A program made the position numbers and the translations under genes. From Reticulitermes speratus (lineage: Eukaryota > Arthropoda > Insecta > Blattodea > Rhinotermitidae): a stretch of DNA of 64,000 bases. Numbering within the stretch: the first letter of the stretch is position 1; every line of letters begins with the position of its first letter. This document shows positions 36,651-45,945 of the stretch, in pieces. Below the pieces are notes generated by a model, which was not told the origin of the DNA, made no database searches, and worked only from the letters and a program-made list of their open reading frames with translations. Location: the NCBI GenBank assembly GCA_021186555.1, contig JAJKFL010000002.1, positions 30,544,001-30,608,000 on the forward strand, read 5' to 3'.

Positions 36651-37786
36651 TAGAAGGTTTACGCTGTATGCACAATAACCGCCAAGGGCCTCAGTCCTGA
36701 GACAAATCCAATTTTGTCATCACATCTTATATCTTTAACATTCCTTTTGATACTAAATTCTGACCACCATTTATTTATTCCAAATTGTCTCTAACTTTCA
36801 GGTTTTCCGATTAAAATTCTGTATACTTAGGCCCTTTGCATCTATGCTCTGTCGCTTATGTAGCATACTAATTTCCCAGCCCATTACATCCTCCTTGATC
36901 TCATGCATTCTAAACTGTCTAGATAAGGCTCTAGCTAACTGATGACACTGGCAGATCGTGATAAAGGTCTTATTGGAGGGAAGGGCATCTTATTACCATG
37001 TTACGGCAATTCGAATTAATGTAGTGTTTTGAAAACAGACAGACTTGTAATTAGACCTGCTGTAGAACGTTGGTTTGTTTTTTGGTACTTTAGCGAAAAA
37101 AAACCTGCTAGTTGTTAAATATGAGATACTTGTAAATGACACACAGGTCGAGTTTTACAAGCTTTATCGATTTGATGAAGCCAAACAAATAGCATTACAT
37201 TTCCGAGCCCTCGCAAAGATGGGTTTAGGGGTAAATATTTAAGGCTGCTGCTGCAATGTTAGATTAACTACCTGCAAATTCAAGTTACTTCGGCAAAATT
37301 TCGTTGCTTTATGTAGAACTAATATTATAGGTCTATTTGTTAAGATGCGGTTCATTTTAAGTCCTTTATTTTCAAGCTAAGAACAGTTTCGTAAGATACG
37401 TATTTTCGGCAAATGCACACTGAAAAACAGCATATTCCATAACGGCGTCTGCTCAAAACTACAAATATTTTTAGAGCTTTGCCGATATATCTTTAACCAA
37501 TGACACTAACATGAAATAAAAAGTTAATAGCTTTCTTTAAATATAACAAGCTCCCTTTCACAGTCCGCTAAGGTTAAATGTTTTTGCTGCTCGAAGACAT
37601 AACAGCTTCCCATATAAAGTCACGCGTAGGATTTCTGGTCTTAAAGTAGCTGATAAATAAGTCATTCGGCACAACAGTATCTGGTCTTGTATAGAGGGAC
37701 CCAAACACCTTTCTCTTAGCAACAAAATATTATCTCTTTAAAATACATTAAAACGTCTTAACATAGGGCACTAATTAAAATTGCGT

Positions 37787-37845
37787 TATTTTCTGACGAT
37801 GGAGGCTGCAGTTACGACTGAAACGTTGGTAAAATTCTATCCAAC
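37787..37845 (+). ncRNA. hammerhead-like motif with intact core
   Basis: CTGACGA (37793-37799) and GAAACGTTGG (37820 on) are present, and ATTTT before the core can pair with AAAAT after it. Stem II is poorly paired, which lowers confidence. Confidence 0.35.
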
Positions 37846-38428
37846 TACATGGCATCACGTCCTTGGAGACAACAAATTTTGCTTTCATTATTACGGCAGA
37901 ATTCTTCTTGTTTACAAAAAGATTAGAAATGTATAACAAAATTATATTCTTGTTTTATAAATAAATGATTGCCTGGCAAAGCGGCATACTGCTTCTGTTC
38001 TTACGTCTGTACACGGTATTTAATTCTGTGCCCGGATGGCCACCACATGCGTATGGAAGGCTCTCCGCATTCCGGCCAGATTTCTAGTCACAACAGAAAA
38101 CTTCATGCTACACAAATCACAAGTTCAGTACTTACGTCTTTAATTCCGAATCTGGACTAATTTCCTTTTTCACAACGGCTGCTTATTTTTGTTACTTTTT
38201 ACTGTTATGGCCTACTTTGCGCGGAGTAGTCCACGGAAACCCGTAGAGAAATATGTTGGTCCTGTAAGGGTGCAACATTTTACGTTTTCCCAGCGGAATT
38301 AATGAAAATTATGTGGTATAAGGTGCCATGTTCATGGGTAGTTAGTTGAGAATTATTGGATGAGCCTGCTGCGGTCTTCTTCAGGGCCTGAGTAGTCCGG
38401 GATGAGAGAAACCTCCGATATATTGGTA

Positions 38429-38766
38429 ATAATAATAATAATAGTAATAATAATAATAACCATGGCTCGACAGCCCTATATGGGCTTGGGCCTCCTCTTC
38501 CCGAGGTTACTTGGTCTTGTGCATTTGTGGCAGTGAGTGACCAGCTCACTGGCCGCGCTATTCGACTCAATCCTGATGTCATCTGGCAGTCAGTCAGGAG
38601 ACTTGGGTGAGAAATGGCCGCTGAAATGGCTGAATTTTGCTTACGAGCAAGGAAGTGGTGCTCCGGATTTTTATCACCCTCAAAAATCCATCGACCTCGG
38701 TCGGGAACGAACCCGCGAACCTTGGGTCCAGTGGCGAGCACGCTAACCACTAGTCCACCGAGGTCG
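38429..38766 (-). mobile_element. tRNA-derived SINE, family A, with 18-bp target duplication
   Basis: Reverse-strand copy of the 13.8-kb SINE, with the identical tRNA-like head at 38690-38766, a body with a central deletion, and an ATT-repeat tail at 38429-38459. Direct repeats ACCTCCGATATATTGGTA (38411-38428) and ACCTCCGATAAATTGGTA (38767-38784) flank it, 17 of 18 identical. That shows recent insertion by target-primed reverse transcription. Confidence 0.9.
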
Positions 38767-39228
38767 ACCTCCGATAAATTGGTACTGTTGACAAAGTGGC
38801 GCCGCGTCTTTTCTCAGACTTTAATTCTCAAGGACGCTTCGACTCTATACCCAAAGACCTTCAATTCATCGGTCACAATTGCAGCTTGAAAGTTAAGCTC
38901 TTTTGCTGAATATCGACTTTCAATGCTTGTAAAGACAAACAGCTGCAGATAATGAAAATGAGCGTATGGATTACGCAGACTACAACGAGGTAACACGGTT
39001 CTCGCCTACTCAGCTGTGACTAACGATCTCTGAAGAACAAATAATGTTAAAAACTCATTAGACTTGATCATCAATCCGCTCAAGTGACGCCTTCTAAACA
39101 TGAAAGCTAAAAATTAGTAAGGAACATTAAACTAAAATGCGAATTCATTCGTAGGAAGGAAGAGTCATATATCTGCTGATCTACACTACTTACTACAATA
39201 TTTAGTATGGAAAGCGAGAAGTAGTAGG

Positions 39229-39348
39229 GGTCTCTGCGACGGGCCGATCCCTCTTCCAGGGGAGTTATACCGAGAGAGAGTATGTGTATGTCATTGAGGG
39301 TGATCAAGTGCAACAATAAACCTCTACACTTACAATGAGTAGGTAGAG
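39229..39348 (+). mobile_element. SINE family B variant, 3' half
   Basis: Plus-strand fragment matching the 3' part of the 53.6-kb SINE: TCTGCGACGGGCCGATCCCT, CATTGAGGGTGATCAAGTGC and CTCTACACTTACAATGAGTA. The tRNA-like head is missing. Confidence 0.7.
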
Positions 39349-39844
39349 GAGGTCAGACTAAGACAGGAAGGAGGAGCGACTGCAATTCACTGTAACACAT
39401 AACAAATAAATTATTGTAGTGTTCTTCGTGCTTCACTTTTTTCGATACGAGCTACGCATCAATAGGGCGGTCTAGACATTCATGTTGCTGGCAAATGGTG
39501 TTGGGCACTTAGATTGCGTTCAGGGCATCAAGAATGGACTGACCAGGTTCCTAACAAGAGAAAAGAGGATTCAAAAGAAAAACAAAAAACATTAAGTTTC
39601 GCTTTCGACGGAAAAGATGACTTTCCTCGTGGGCCACTCTTCACGCTGAGTGTCTGTTAGATTCCTTCGCTTTGTTGTGGAATACAGTCTACGGGTTTCC
39701 GAAGACTTGACACAAATATCATGAAACTGAGTCATATGCGTAGAGAAGAATACTTATTGAAAAACTGATAGTTGCAAAAAAAGTAAAAAATTTCCCGTCC
39801 ATTATTAAACGTGAATTTTCATTATCGTCTTCTTAAGAACATAC

Positions 39845-39925
39845 CGCTAATAACTATCTTGAGCCAGATTAATCCATTCCACACCGTCACATCCTAATTC
39901 CTTAAAATTGATTTCGTTACGGAGA
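39845..39925 (-). mobile_element. LINE family A, small remnant
   Basis: TCTTGAGCCAGATTAATCCA is the complement of the family's WINLAQ-type coding segment, followed by CATCCTAATTCCTTAAAATT. Only about 80 bp can be matched, so the call is weak. Confidence 0.35.
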
Positions 39926-39927
39926 TG

Positions 39928-40140
39928 TGAAAAGCGACTATATTAGTCTCATCATGTCTGTACATACGTCAAAATCTCTCCCGATGAAACAGTGCGACGG
40001 ATTTTCGTGAAATTTCATATTTTGTATTTTTGCTGAGATTTGTCAGCACATTACAGCTTTGGTTACAATAGGACAAAAATTACGTACAGTGCAAAAGAAA
40101 ACTTACGTACATTTAGGCTATGATAATATCTCACATTACA
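39928..40140 (+). repeat. dispersed repeat, copy 1
   Basis: GCGACTATATTAGTCTCATC, ATGTCTGTAC, CGGATTTTCGTGAAATTTCA and TATGATAATATCTC appear in the same order as in 60740-61010. It is probably a fragment of a transposon I cannot name. Confidence 0.5.
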
Positions 40141-40145
40141 TGGTC

Positions 40146-41834
40146 TTTGTAACTGATACTAGCTGTTTTCTCTCTAAGGCACGAGTGAGGCCGAAGAAAA
40201 ATGTAGAAGATCGAAACGTACGAATCGAGATAGGTACAAGAAATAAGATATCTCGATATATACGAAATATCATCAACGTTTGACTGTAAACCTCCTGCTT
40301 TGACACAAAGAAAATTTATAACCTGTGTGTGAGTCCTGTAAAACGTAGAAAAGCACATTTAAAATGCTCGCATCTTCAGTGTTTTACTTGAAAATAGTCA
40401 CAAGTTTCAAATCTAGGTACAATAGTAGAGCGAAGGCACCAGAAATATTACTTTCTGTGGACATTTTCTAAACTGTCAACAATATCCGGTCATATAGGCC
40501 CACACCTCAATTTCCCTAGTGGTCCCGTTTCCTTAGCTTTTTCTACTAAAATTACTTAGGTTCCATTTCTCATCGCTTACATGCGTGCTACTTGCATTGT
40601 TACTCATTCTGATCGACTAATTTACCCTAATAATAATTAGGGAATGCAGAAGCGCTGGAGTGCAAATATCTCAAATTTTTAACTTCTTCTTCGAGTTTTA
40701 TTTCAAGGGTCAGTGCATGTATTTAGGAAATCCCTGCTCTGCCAGCCCTTGGTGTTAAACGGGCATTAATTCATGTAAAGAAATAATTACAACTAATTAA
40801 TTAATTAACTAATAAGTAAGTATAAAATTATTCGTAATGTAATTTCTCAGCCCTTCACTTACTCTACTTTCTTTATGTCCAAATATTATCCTCGGCATAT
40901 TGTTTCTACATAATCGTTTCATTCCTGATAAATCTACTTTGGTCTTCCCGGTGCATTCGTCATGTTATCATCTGATATAGCCTTTCTACGAAAAGATATC
41001 ATAATCCAGAAAGCCATGATGCAGGTATCCTAAGCCTTAAAAACCTCAAATTCTACACCGTAAATCCACTTTCCTCTAGAAATGCCTTTGACCAAGTTTT
41101 ACACTCATATAAGACAACAGGCAGACTACGCCATCCTACCTCCAACGAAAACATAACCCCTATTTTCAACAATACTAATATAATGGAAGTAAAAATTGTA
41201 AGATAGGAAAAATAAAGATTTGAAATTGATTGTAGGAGTAAGTCAAAATTATGTAATATTCATTTGAGTTAGAATGCAGATTGGAAAAGGGTATCACAAT
41301 GGTTGTTAACGAGGTAGGTTGTGAGGATGGTTGACTGATGAAGTGACTCAGGATCGTGTCTAGTAGCGAACTTTTTTCTTAGATATATCAAATCTTTGGT
41401 TTCTGCTAGCAGACAGATTACATTTTATGTTTTTATGGGAATTGCAAACACGAGCTTACTGAAACTTGGCGGCACCGTAACATTTTTTTCTGTGTACGTC
41501 TGCCGTAAGAGAGTAACGACTGTAAGCTGAAAGCAGACGTAGCAGGTGGAGCAGTATAATTGTATCTATGTTTTTATTGCAGCATCGACGTTCTAAATGT
41601 ATATAACTTAGGCTTAAATCGATTTAGCAATAGATGATTAAATATAAAGTGTATTATTCTTCGGCACTTTAAATGCACAAGTATGAGTTCTTCTCATTAA
41701 ATATTGTGCACATTTAAAACTACCCAATTATTTGAATTTCATTCCTACACTAACAAAGAAACAAATTTGTTAGACCTAATTTTGTGAATTTAAAAGCCTA
41801 CTTCAGAAATGTCTTCCTGTTTCTCCCATCGTGG
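40146..41834. other. unannotated intronic filler
   Basis: AT-rich sequence up to the 53-bp minisatellite; nothing recognised. Confidence 0.45.
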
Positions 41835-42830
41835 ATTGTCAGTTTCATATGTTGCAGTATTATGTACCCCCGTGTTAAACATCTTGGATTGTCAGTTTCA
41901 TATGTTGCAGTATTATGTACCCCCGTGTTAAACATCTTGGATTGTCAGTTTCATATGTTGCAGTATTATGTACCCCCGTGTTAAACATCTTGGAATGTCA
42001 GTTTCGTATGTTGCAGTATTATGTACCCCCGTGTTAAACATCTTGGATTGTCAGCTTCATATGTTGCAGTATTATGTACCCCCGTGTTAAACATCTTGGA
42101 TTGTCAGCTTCATATGTTGCAGTATTATGTACCCCCGTGTTAAACATCTTGGATTGTCAGCTTCATATGTTGCAGTACTATGTACCCCCGTGTTAAACAT
42201 CTTGGATTGTCAGCTTCATATGTTGCAGTATTATGTACCCCCGTGTTAAACATCTTGGATTGTCAGCTTCATATGTTGCAGTATTATGTACCCCCGTGTT
42301 AAACATCTTGGATTGTCAGCTTCATATGTTGCAGTATTATGTACCCCCGTGTTAAACATCTTGGATTGTCAGTTTCATATGTTGCAGTATTATGTACCCC
42401 CGTGTTAAACATCTTGGATTGTCAGCTTCATATGTTGCAGTATTATGTACCCCGTGTTAAACATCTTGGATTGTCAGTTTCATATGTTGCAGTATTATGT
42501 ACCCCGTGTTAAACATCTTGGATTGTCAGTTTCATATGTTGCAGTACTATGTACCCCCGTGTTAAACATCTTGGATTGTCAGTTTCATATGTTGCAGTAT
42601 TATGTACCCCCGTGTTAAACATCTTGGATTGTCAGTTTCATATGTTGCAGTATTATGTACCCCCGTGTTAAACATCTTGGATTGTCAGTTTCATATGTTG
42701 CAGTATTATGTACCCCCGTGTTAAACATCTTGGATTGTCAGTTTCATATGTTGCAGTATTATGTACCCCGTGTTAAACATCTTGGATTGTCAGTTTCATA
42801 TGTTGCAGTATTATGTACCCCCGTGTTAAA
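41835..42830 (+). repeat. 53-bp minisatellite, 19 copies
   Basis: ATTGTCAGTTTCATATGTTG begins each unit, at 41835, 41888, 41941 and on to 42786. Eighteen full units are 53 bp, three of them 52 bp through loss of a C in the CCCCC run, and a final partial unit follows. Units 5-10 and 12 carry CAGCTTC instead of CAGTTTC. Unit 4 has two private changes. Lying about 1.9 kb inside the presumed engrailed intron, it encodes nothing: units are not a multiple of three and frames break. Confidence 0.97.
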
Positions 42831-43224
42831 CGGGGATCCATCGGCGTGATTCGCTTTACGCTCTTTGCTATCGCAACACTAGGCTAACTTCAAAGACTTT
42901 AAAGCAGAAATTCATCCGTTTGACGTACGCGAAGTGTTTATTTCGTAACTTGCTCTGCACTTCTCTGCACATTTTTACCTTTCTATTTGTCTTTTCACGA
43001 ATTTAAGTATAGTATCTAACAAAGACTGTCATATCTTCCTTATTAAACATCTTGCTTCGTCACGTTAGTCATTCTTACACGCTTGGAAACGGCGTTTTTT
43101 ATATTATTCCTGTTACACCTGTATTATCGATTGTAGTCCTGCAATGAATGATTGGTTAATGATCATTTAACGGTAGTGGCAATCCTTTTAGTCTACAGTG
43201 GTTTTATGCAAACCAGAATGTGTC

Positions 43225-43400
43225 TCAGCGACCAGATAGCACCTCGGGTAAATCTGCAAGTACTTTAGCGAAGTACAAGCCTGTATTAAGAAATAAAGGT
43301 GCAGTGCTGCAGGGCATAGGAAGTACACGTGTTCGAAACTGGTAGAAATATAAGCTGTATTGTCTGTTATAATGTCGAGGGTTGGCAGTGATTCTAAAAT
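43225..43400 (+). repeat. 176-bp intronic direct repeat, copy 1
   Basis: Collinear with 44492-44668: shared GCCTGTATTAAGA, GGAAGTACACGTGTTCGAAA and AAGCTGTATTGTC. GTGTTCGAAACTGG resembles a B-box, but no A-box is evident. Confidence 0.85.
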
Positions 43401-44491
43401 CGGCAACTAGAAATTTACATCACTTTGCCTACTTCAGACAGTATTCTAATTGGGCTAATTTAGACAATATAAATATAAACATATTTACACAACCGGCAAA
43501 TATTTTCAGTTGCACACCATTTCTCTTCGTAAAAACCAAGTTCAAGGCCATATGTCAGTAATTAAATTCTTAGAGAGTAGATCTGGTGACGTCATTAACT
43601 TGTTCTCACACATTCAGAAGAAGCTGAAAAGTTCTCAGTAACTCCCCTACAAATATTCTGTACGTGTCTTCTACAGATGTTGACGACAGCTCTAGTGTCT
43701 ACATTTTGACAACTGTTACATAAACTTTACTCCGAAACATTTCACATAGTTAAAACCGTCGATCAAAACTGACATGAAGGGAGGAGGTTTATGTAACTAA
43801 CTTGGGCAAAGCGTTAAAATGATTTAGACTGTCCGTTTTTTTGAGGAGTAAAAAATTGGTAGCAGTCAAAATTTAAAGAAGACTCCTTTACATATTTCAA
43901 ATTCCAAATAAATTTCTCGCTTTTTATTTTATTTCTACTTTATGCTGCTAATTTTTTTTCGATTATAAAATACCTTCATTAAATTTCTGGAATTCAAAGA
44001 CCCCCTACTTTCACTGAAGGCAACTAAGATTTTAGCCTCCCTGTTTTAAGGATAACATTAAACTTCACCTAGACAAAATATCCGTAACTAATGAAAAACA
44101 GCAACCACATACAGCAATATTTAACGTAAAAAAGGCTAAAATGTGGGCAGACAACATATATGTAAATATGTTAAAGGAATCGGGCATTGTATTTAAAATA
44201 ATCTAGATTACGAATATTGAAGAAGTTATACTGCTAGAGGTTTAGACCAACACAAGCCCAACTATGGTGGAAGACTAGACTTATTAGAGATTCAGAGACA
44301 GCTCATATAACTTTTACAATAGGCCAACACGTTTAAGAAATAACGTACTATTTCTGCAAGGACCATGAAGAAGTAGGCTTATTAAGACTCCTTGATGATA
44401 CAAAAAATATACCTAAGCAAATGTACTTACTAAGTATTTCGAAATTATTGTATTTTAGGTGAGTTAAAGGAGACGAATGGGAAAATTAGTC

Positions 44492-44668
44492 ACAGCGACC
44501 AGGTAGCAGCTGGGGTAAGTTTGCAATTACATTGGCAATGTACAGGCCTGTATTAAGAGAGAACGGTGCAGTGTTGCAGGGAACAGGAAGTACACGTGTT
44601 CGAAACTGGTAGAAACATAAGCTGTATTGTCCATTATAATGACGAGGGTTGCAGTGATTCTACGTAAT
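44492..44668 (+). repeat. 176-bp intronic direct repeat, copy 2
   Basis: Second copy, ending about 90 bp from the engrailed splice donor. The unit is either a segmental duplication inside the intron or a short retroposon. Confidence 0.85.
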
Positions 44669-44757
44669 TAGAACTGGGCCATCGAGTGTGATTTGTAGGC
44701 CTGCACTGTGCAAAGATATAGATTTGAACATTGTGTAGACAGATTTTAACAAAAGAA

Positions 44758-44763
44758 ACTCAC
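44758..44763 (-). other. splice donor of engrailed exon 1
   Basis: On the minus strand the coding sequence ends TCC TCG G and is followed at once by GTGAGT, a full-consensus 5' splice site. It falls right after the conserved SDRPSSG of EH2, where insect engrailed genes are interrupted. Read-through would add about 34 non-conserved residues before a stop near 44660, so splicing is the better reading. Confidence 0.85.
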
Positions 44764-45945
44764 CCGAGGAAGGTCTGTCGGAATAGCGCGTGCAATACAC
44801 CCACGCCGGCCACAGCTGAGGTCCTTTCTTGCAGTCGTTGTTTACCAACTTCTCGTCCGGGTTCGAAGAAGCGGCAGACACTGTGCTGCTTGCGGGTGAT
44901 AGTGGAGGGCTCGCAGTGCCTGAAGTCGGGGCCGTTGGCGACACAGCTTTATTTCTCGCCTGCTGATGGTTCGAAGATTCCCGAGCAGAGACTCTAAGAT
45001 CAACATGTTCAGTAGCAACAGTTGGTGTACTTGTTGCTGTGACTGGTGACCAAGCTGAGGCCTGCTTCTTTGTTGGCTTTGGTGCTGGTATTGGTTGAAC
45101 TCCTGGTAGGTGTTCGTGAGGCCGGTAAAGTCTTTGGTAATCACATATCGGTGTTACAGCGCGGCGGATGCCTCCAGGTCTAAATACTGGTTCCTGTTGT
45201 TTTGATGTTATCACTGCCCTTCTGCCGAAATCCGGTCTTAAGATATTGGCTACAGAAAATGGCAGTGTTGTTGTTTGGGGCACTCTTTCATTATGAGGAG
45301 GATGTGGCGACGGGACGCTGGGGGAAGATCCTTGTTGCTGATATTCTGGTGGAGAGCCCTGGTGAGGACGGTTATGACTAGGGGATGGAGGAAGAGACGA
45401 TTGGGGAGACGAAGATGAAAACGAGGTCCTCGATGTATTACTTGGTGGCGAAGGAAGGGTTTCAAGTGTTGGTTATGTTGCTGACTAGGGGATGGTGACG
45501 ACGGTTGAGGGGACGATGATGAAAATGGCGGTGTTCTTGTATGCACCGGGTTGCATAAAGACTGGTGATTATGACTAGGAGACGATGGGGATGATCTGGG
45601 GGACCGCGGTCTGCACGCCACGATGTGTGGGGTACTTTCGGCATATGTTAGGGGCGATACTGGTCCACAACATTGACACGGTTGTTCTTGGTGACTTGGG
45701 GGAAACAAGGGTTTTGTAGGCTGTGGTGTGTGGTGAACAAGTTGGGGTGTTTCATGGGAAGCAGAAGGCGTGTGAAGGATTGCTCTGGCTTGCGGGCTGT
45801 TGCTGTTACAGCAGAGGCTGGAGCAGGAGTCCGGTGTTCCTGACCTGTTGACGGGTGTTGAGCGGTCACTGCCGGGCCGGGTACTCGACGCGGGTCCCGG
45901 ACTCGAAGCACTGCTAGGGCTACTTCGATCTGTCTCCAGAGCCAT
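44764..45945 (-). CDS. en: engrailed-class homeobox protein, first coding exon (partial, frameshifted)
   Basis: Engrailed proteins are nuclear transcriptional repressors used in segment-polarity and neuronal patterning. The ATG at 45945-45943 is the first Met after an in-frame TGA (45960-45958) and starts MALETDRSSPSS, followed by about 150 residues rich in Ser, Pro, His and Gln. After an apparent frame change near 45455-45472 comes EH1, LPFSVANILRPDFGR (45265-45221), the Groucho co-repressor motif. Another Ser/Pro/Thr-rich linker leads to EH2, LWPAWVYCTRYSDRPSSG (44815-44764), which contacts Extradenticle/PBC partners. The exon then meets a GTGAGT donor in phase 1, so EH3, the homeodomain and EH5 must lie on later exons, and none is seen in this window. 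The exon encodes about 394 residues, on the long side for the N-terminal half of the family. The EH motifs make the identity near certain. Whether this is the en or the inv paralogue cannot be decided, because the paralogue-specific RS microexon would come later. Confidence 0.95.

Larger units (their letters stand above)
1..44763 (-). other. presumed engrailed intron 1 (open at the left edge)
   Basis: No homeodomain coding sequence (the KIWFQNKRAKIK helix-3 region or its reverse complement) was found by eye on either strand between 1 and 44763. If the gene is intact, this whole span is one intron that continues past position 1. It holds only transposon fragments, tandem repeats and AT-rich filler. 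An assembly break or a short missed exon cannot be excluded. Confidence 0.5.

Noticed and set aside
38280..38750. 156-codon minus-strand frame
   Set aside because: It lies almost wholly inside a SINE and its ATT-repeat tail (poly-Leu stretch), so it is not a gene.
41784..42849. Open frames inside the 53-bp array (LSVSYVAVLCTPVLN repeats)
   Set aside because: The unit length is not a multiple of three and some units are 52 bp. The frames are by-products of the tandem repeat, not a repetitive protein.
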